NCBI RefSeq assembly: GCF_029891735.1
Contig: NZ_JANQDH010000116.1
Location: forward strand, 1-64,000
Length of the DNA stretch: 64,000 nt
Origin: Chrysosporum bergii ANA360D
Lineage (GTDB): Bacteria > Cyanobacteriota > Cyanobacteriia > Cyanobacteriales > Nostocaceae
Direction of reading: 5' to 3'
Shown here: piece by piece, positions 60,372 to 64,000 of the stretch
How positions within the stretch are numbered: position 1 is the first letter of the stretch
How the letters are laid out: the number at the start of each line of letters is the position of its first letter
The notes under the pieces: generated by a model
Seen by the model: the letters and a program-made list of their open reading frames with translations, nothing else
What the model was told of the DNA's origin: nothing
Database searches by the model: none
Translations under genes and position numbers: made by a program

Positions 60372-61019
60372 TTAATGTTGAGACTGAAAGGTTTTTAATT
60401 GTCTGAAAGCATAATCAGCGATCGCCACACTAATCTTAGCTTGTTCAATTTCTGATAATGTGAGCCAATCTTGATGTTTAACTTGACTAATCATCAAGGT
60501 TAAGTCTGGGGATTTACTACTACGCATAGCATGGACAAAGGGACGAGTTAAAACCAATAGATCATCTACATCCCAAGCAGGTAATACAGATTTCACGCAT
60601 TGCACTAGTCTATCACTTATGGATTGTTGGCTGGCGGAAATTTCAGCAGCTTTCTTGGCTATGGAGTTTAGCCAGCTTGGGGGTACAATATGGGCAAAAG
60701 CTGAATTTAAAGAAACTTGCAAATGATCCACAGCTGACTTATTCGGATTGCTTTTGTAATTTGAGGTAGTTACAACTTCAGACCAAAGCTGATCTAATGT
60801 TTCATAAAAGGCTAGGGAATTTGCACTTAAGGTTTCATCTAGCCAATCTTGGGTGACAAACTGTTGTTCTAATTGGCTAAAATAAGCTTCAGATTCAACA
60901 TCAGCCGGAGTCCAGGGATAAGTAGCATCTTCTGGCGTTAGTAGTGTATCTAATAATTCTAATTCTATTTCAGACTTTAAAGTCATGAAAGTATCTGATA
61001 CATTATTATTTTTAGTCAT
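60372..61019 (-). CDS. Hypothetical cyanobacterial protein in CHAT/FHA cluster
   Basis: A 215-residue soluble, mostly helical, acidic protein with no signal peptide or membrane segment. Blocks such as YPWTPADVESEAYFSQLEQ and PAWDVDDLLVLTRPFVHAM look conserved, but I do not recognise a domain. Its place between FHA-PrsW and CHAT-FHA genes suggests a partner or substrate role, by inference only. Confidence 0.7.
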   Translation of the reverse strand: MTKNNNVSDTFMTLKSEIELELLDTLLTPEDATYPWTPADVESEAYFSQLEQQFVTQDWLDETLSANSLAFYETLDQLWSEVVTTSNYKSNPNKSAVDHLQVSLNSAFAHIVPPSWLNSIAKKAAEISASQQSISDRLVQCVKSVLPAWDVDDLLVLTRPFVHAMRSSKSPDLTLMISQVKHQDWLTLSEIEQAKISVAIADYAFRQLKTFQSQH

Positions 61020-61312
61020 TTGTCGATTCCTGGTTTTTTATTTATTTATCAATATTGACAGATACAACTGCCAAGATTATTTTTCCGCAAAACTAGGTAA
61101 CAGTTTTGATATGTAAATTAGTATAAGCTGTTTGACACTCCCCACGCTATCCGATGAGATTCCAGCGTCACTGACGTTACTTCCCGAATACCCGACGTTA
61201 GCGTTTACACAATCTCCCTCGCTACTATGCGCAAAAATCCTCTAGGGATGGGAGCGACCACAAGAGTTAAAACATCCCACTCTCCCAAGTTCCAATTTTT
61301 TTCTAATGGCTG
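61020..61312. other. Gap between hypothetical and CHAT-FHA genes
   Basis: A 293-bp non-coding gap. The AT-rich part next to 61019 should hold the promoter of the hypothetical gene. The middle is occupied by the family C relic at 61132. Confidence 0.5.
61132..61212 (-). repeat. IS605-type right-end relic (family C), copy 2
   Basis: TTGACACTCCCCACGC, then ATTCCAGCGTCACTGACGTT and CCCGACGTTAGCGTTTACAC, read in reverse. It matches 62900-62980 over about 80 bases with scattered changes. Several nested stems suggest a folded RNA or DNA end. Confidence 0.7.
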
Positions 61313-62878
61313 CTAGGAATCCTCAAGGACAAACTGCCAAATCTCACTGTGAGAATTGCCAAACTTTAGCTGCATTCCCGATTGTAAAAGAACTTCCTCA
61401 CGGAGTATTTGTTGCCAACCATTAGGACTTAAGCACCAGGTTGTACCGTAGGTGGATAAATCTTGCAGGTAATAATTTCTGACTGTGGTTTTACCTGTGA
61501 GAGTACTGCGGCATAAAATTTCGGCGTGACGTTTGGAAACAGAAGGTTCCGGAATGACAATATCATTATCTTTGGTGCGACCGATGCGGGTGACTCTTGG
61601 TTTAAGAGGCCATGTTTGCCGGCTGGATGAAAGCGATCGCAAATAAGCTGTGGGAATCTGGTAGTTAATATTGGGGGTGATATTATCTGGTAGTTCGGTA
61701 ATTCCTTCATCAAAACTTTTAATTAATTCTCCGTCAAAATCTGGATGTAGATAAAGAACTGGTAGAGTCCAAGCCAATTGATTGAACTTATACAGTGTTA
61801 ACAGTTCTTGCCTAGCTTCTGCAACTGCCTGATCAATTGACTTACGCGATCGCAATGCTTCGGTAAAGGCTTGAATAAAACTGTGGCTTTCGTGGTCGGC
61901 AATTTGATCACGCATTCCTAAAACCGCAGGTACACCATGACGAATTAATACTTCTGCCAAACTGCTGGCGGGAATGGCTTGATGATTGATAGCTGCGGGA
62001 CCAGCGCCCCAGCAAGCATTAAAAACTGCTAGTTTTAGACCTGTCCGGGTTAATACTTGTGCTAATTCAATACCATTGAGGGTCATTTGTGGACGCAAAC
62101 AGAATAGTCCTCCATCGGGTCCAGGTAGTCCATGACCAGCATAAAAGAAAACGTTATAGGCTGAGGTTTCTAACTCTTGAATTAGGTCTTGGGGTGTGGG
62201 TTGCAGGAGTGTTTTAACCATGCAGGGTGCAGATTCCTGAGAGTTGCTACTGGCAATAATTTTTTCTAAGATAGCCGCTTCCTTTGCCAGTTGTAGGTTT
62301 TCATCATGTCCCAAGACCAACAATATATTTAAAGCCTGATCGGTTCGCAAATAAGGTAAGGGTTCAACTTCACTGGTGGTACGACTAAAGAGCAAATCTG
62401 GCGAGAGGGACATGGCCGGTTGGCCGGGGTCGCCCTGCATAATTTCCCAAGGTAGGGCAATTAGATCGGGGTCACGAATTTCTAACCGAAAACGCAAGGG
62501 TTTATACTGCCCCATGGCTATACCGCGACTACGTTCCAGACTACGCAAAATTGGACCGTTGAATACCCAGCGCCAGAGAGTAATACCTAAGTATTGCATT
62601 AGACGACTACTGTAATTAGTTGTCTTTCCTCCAGAGTGTGAGATTAACTTGATGGAGGATGGGTTAACTGACAGTGGCTCTAAACCTGGAGAAATACATA
62701 AACCACTGTGTCCAGCAAACATTTGCTGCCATTCTTGCCAAACTTGAGTTAGTTCATCTGACCACACACAGTCATGTAAAACATAACCACTGGGATAGGG
62801 AGCCTTGACCACCCAAATGGCGAAGTTATTTTTGCCAGTGTTGATGAGACGGGCGATCGCCAAGTTGAGGGATGCCAT
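61313..62878 (-). CDS. CHAT-domain peptidase with C-terminal FHA
   Basis: A 521-residue protein. A caspase-like CHAT domain (about 130-390) has the catalytic His in FFYAGHGLPG (249) and Cys in VFNACWG (289). A C-terminal FHA domain (about 425-515) contains VTRIGRTKDNDIVI and SKRHAEI. CHAT peptidases occur in bacterial caspase-like and gasdermin or CRISPR-linked systems, while FHA reads phosphothreonine. The PP2C gene lies upstream on the same strand, 165 bp away. Confidence 0.85.
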   Translation of the reverse strand: MASLNLAIARLINTGKNNFAIWVVKAPYPSGYVLHDCVWSDELTQVWQEWQQMFAGHSGLCISPGLEPLSVNPSSIKLISHSGGKTTNYSSRLMQYLGITLWRWVFNGPILRSLERSRGIAMGQYKPLRFRLEIRDPDLIALPWEIMQGDPGQPAMSLSPDLLFSRTTSEVEPLPYLRTDQALNILLVLGHDENLQLAKEAAILEKIIASSNSQESAPCMVKTLLQPTPQDLIQELETSAYNVFFYAGHGLPGPDGGLFCLRPQMTLNGIELAQVLTRTGLKLAVFNACWGAGPAAINHQAIPASSLAEVLIRHGVPAVLGMRDQIADHESHSFIQAFTEALRSRKSIDQAVAEARQELLTLYKFNQLAWTLPVLYLHPDFDGELIKSFDEGITELPDNITPNINYQIPTAYLRSLSSSRQTWPLKPRVTRIGRTKDNDIVIPEPSVSKRHAEILCRSTLTGKTTVRNYYLQDLSTYGTTWCLSPNGWQQILREEVLLQSGMQLKFGNSHSEIWQFVLEDS

Positions 62879-62899
62879 GGATTCACTAAACTAAAGGAG

Positions 62900-62980
62900 T
62901 TGACATTCCCCACGCCTTTAGGCGGGGGATTCCAGCGTCACTGGCGTTACTTCCCGTCTGCCCGACGGTAGCGTTTGCAC
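62900..62980 (-). repeat. IS605-type right-end relic (family C), copy 3
   Basis: TTGACATTCCCCACGCC TTTA GGCG, followed by ATTCCAGCGTCACTGGCGTT and CCGACGGTAGCGTTTGCAC. It has a strong terminal hairpin and two further small stems. It lies in the gap between PP2C and CHAT-FHA and is the best preserved family C copy. Confidence 0.75.
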
Positions 62981-63043
62981 GATTCAAAATTACTGTCTGT
63001 ATTATTTCAGATTTTCACAAGTTTAACGAGTACTAACCCAAGT

Positions 63044-64000
63044 TTAATTGGCATCTATGGGTTTGTTAGCTGGAGAAGTTGGGTTAGAGGAAGAATTACA
63101 GAGATTTTTTTGGTTTGATGGCAATATCCGAAGTGGAAACTTTTGCAGTTGAGATAATTTAATCGGTGGTAAAGGCTGATTAGGTGAATTGGTGGTGTTT
63201 GGGGTACAGAGTCGCAAATTTACTAAAACATCTCCAGTTTCCGGCTGAAGATTGGATTTGATATCAATAACTTCTAAAACTTCTAACAAACTTTTTGGGG
63301 GCAATGTTTGCTCACTCTGGAGAGAAATTTCTGCCTGGGTTTCGATTACTCCACCTGGACTGAGGTTGGCAAGGGGTGAGTTTGTGACTGGGGTAGTTAC
63401 AGTTGGTTGTATAGTTTTTATGGGGGTTGGATCTGAGGGCAATCGCCATTCCATTACCCAGTATCCCAGTGAACCAGCTAAGACTACCAAGGAGAAGGGA
63501 ACTATAAAATGTAAGGGTAGTTTAGCAATTCTCGTGGGTTGAGTTTCTGGTATTACCTTGGTTTTTGTGCGATTGGCTTCGCCAGTGCCGTGTAGGCAAT
63601 CGCTATTCTCCAGTATTTGTGGTTGTAATGCTTTGGTGACAGTGTTTGCAACTATGATCGAGGAAATATCGGGAATGAGTGGTTTTATAGTTGATTGTGG
63701 TTCGCAATATTTAATTTTCTGGTGTATTAATGCCAGGGTGACATTATCGTGTCCGTTTTTGGTGTTAGCTAATTCCACTAATTTATCAGCCACTTGGACT
63801 ATATCATTTTCACCAGTGAGAATTGGTAAAATTTCCGTTTCCCAATAATCTTCCACGCGGTCATAATCAGTCAGTCCATCTGATGCCAGTAAAAAAATCG
63901 CATCTTCATCAATGATAAACCTCTGGGAAGTGGGATGTAACAAGTTACTGGCACTCATTCCTAAAGCTTGCAGTAGAGATCCAGCAGCACCTTGTTGCAC
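63044..64000 (-). CDS. Membrane-anchored PP2C-type Ser/Thr phosphatase (C-terminal part)
   Basis: Partial gene cut by the window edge. The visible 318 residues begin inside a PP2C catalytic domain, with the metal-site motifs LLASDGLTDYD and GHDNVTLALI. A linker, one membrane helix (about 168-188) and a 125-residue Pro/Thr/Ser-rich outer region follow. It would remove phosphates placed by Ser/Thr kinases and so oppose FHA binding by neighbours. The GTG at the edge is not the true start. Confidence 0.85.
   Translation of the reverse strand: MQQGAAGSLLQALGMSASNLLHPTSQRFIIDEDAIFLLASDGLTDYDRVEDYWETEILPILTGENDIVQVADKLVELANTKNGHDNVTLALIHQKIKYCEPQSTIKPLIPDISSIIVANTVTKALQPQILENSDCLHGTGEANRTKTKVIPETQPTRIAKLPLHFIVPFSLVVLAGSLGYWVMEWRLPSDPTPIKTIQPTVTTPVTNSPLANLSPGGVIETQAEISLQSEQTLPPKSLLEVLEVIDIKSNLQPETGDVLVNLRLCTPNTTNSPNQPLPPIKLSQLQKFPLRILPSNQKNLCNSSSNPTSPANKPIDAN

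Overview
The window comes from a cyanobacterial chromosome, most likely a filamentous, heterocyst-forming (Nostocales) species. The evidence is a moderate-to-low GC content, many HIP1 octamers (GCGATCGC and near variants), tandem heptamer repeats of the STRR type, and typical cyanobacterial genes: pds-crtB, gap2, an NdhD subunit, efp-accB, IctB, a cyanoexosortase, DevBCA and a WGxxGxxG protein. No rRNA, CRISPR array, prophage or intact insertion sequence was seen. The genus cannot be fixed from the sequence alone.

Layout. 1-0.5 kb: decayed TnpB gene with an IS200/IS605 right end. 0.5-4.1 kb: argD, a K+ channel with an RCK domain, an MMADHC-like protein and a small conserved protein. 4.1-8.6 kb: minus-strand operon of a sterol-desaturase/SDR fusion followed by a DevB-DevC-DevA exporter. 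9-12.8 kb: a large membrane/helical protein, a catalytically degenerate serine recombinase and a rhomboid protease. 12.8-19.4 kb: minus-strand exopolysaccharide cluster (sugar aminotransferase, cyanoexosortase, its partner, Wza-like and Wzc-like proteins). 19.9-25.7 kb: a histidine-kinase-like protein lacking its phosphoacceptor His, IctB, WGxxGxxG protein, SmpB, a NarL-type regulator and a low-molecular-weight phosphatase. 25.7-35.5 kb: housekeeping genes (ybaB, murB, murC, gap2, thiL, cyclophilin, efp, accB, gerMN) with a structured intergenic region near 29 kb that may encode small RNAs. 36-50.3 kb: EamA transporter, mfd, CNNM/CBS protein, aldo/keto reductase, HtrA protease, CsoR-type regulator, nagZ, a glycosyltransferase and the carotenoid pair pds-crtB. 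50.4-57.9 kb: tRNA-Ser(GCU), an amino-acid-type binding lipoprotein, a beta-barrel protein, ndhD, trxB and an alpha/beta-hydrolase-like protein lacking its catalytic His. 58-64 kb: PsiE, FHA-PrsW membrane protease, a hypothetical protein, CHAT-FHA peptidase and the C-terminal part of a membrane-anchored PP2C phosphatase.

Two themes stand out. First, about nine short relics of IS200/IS605-type right ends (hairpin followed by TGTCAA, in places with the upstream omega-RNA-like segment) lie between genes, but only two TnpB fragments remain. One fragment sits in frame directly upstream of htrA. Second, the last 6 kb encode phosphothreonine readers (FHA) joined to two different protease types (CHAT and PrsW) next to a PP2C phosphatase. 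Every gap in that cluster contains one right-end relic. The cluster looks like a phosphorylation-controlled proteolysis module and is the best candidate here for a little-described system. Its function is inference only.
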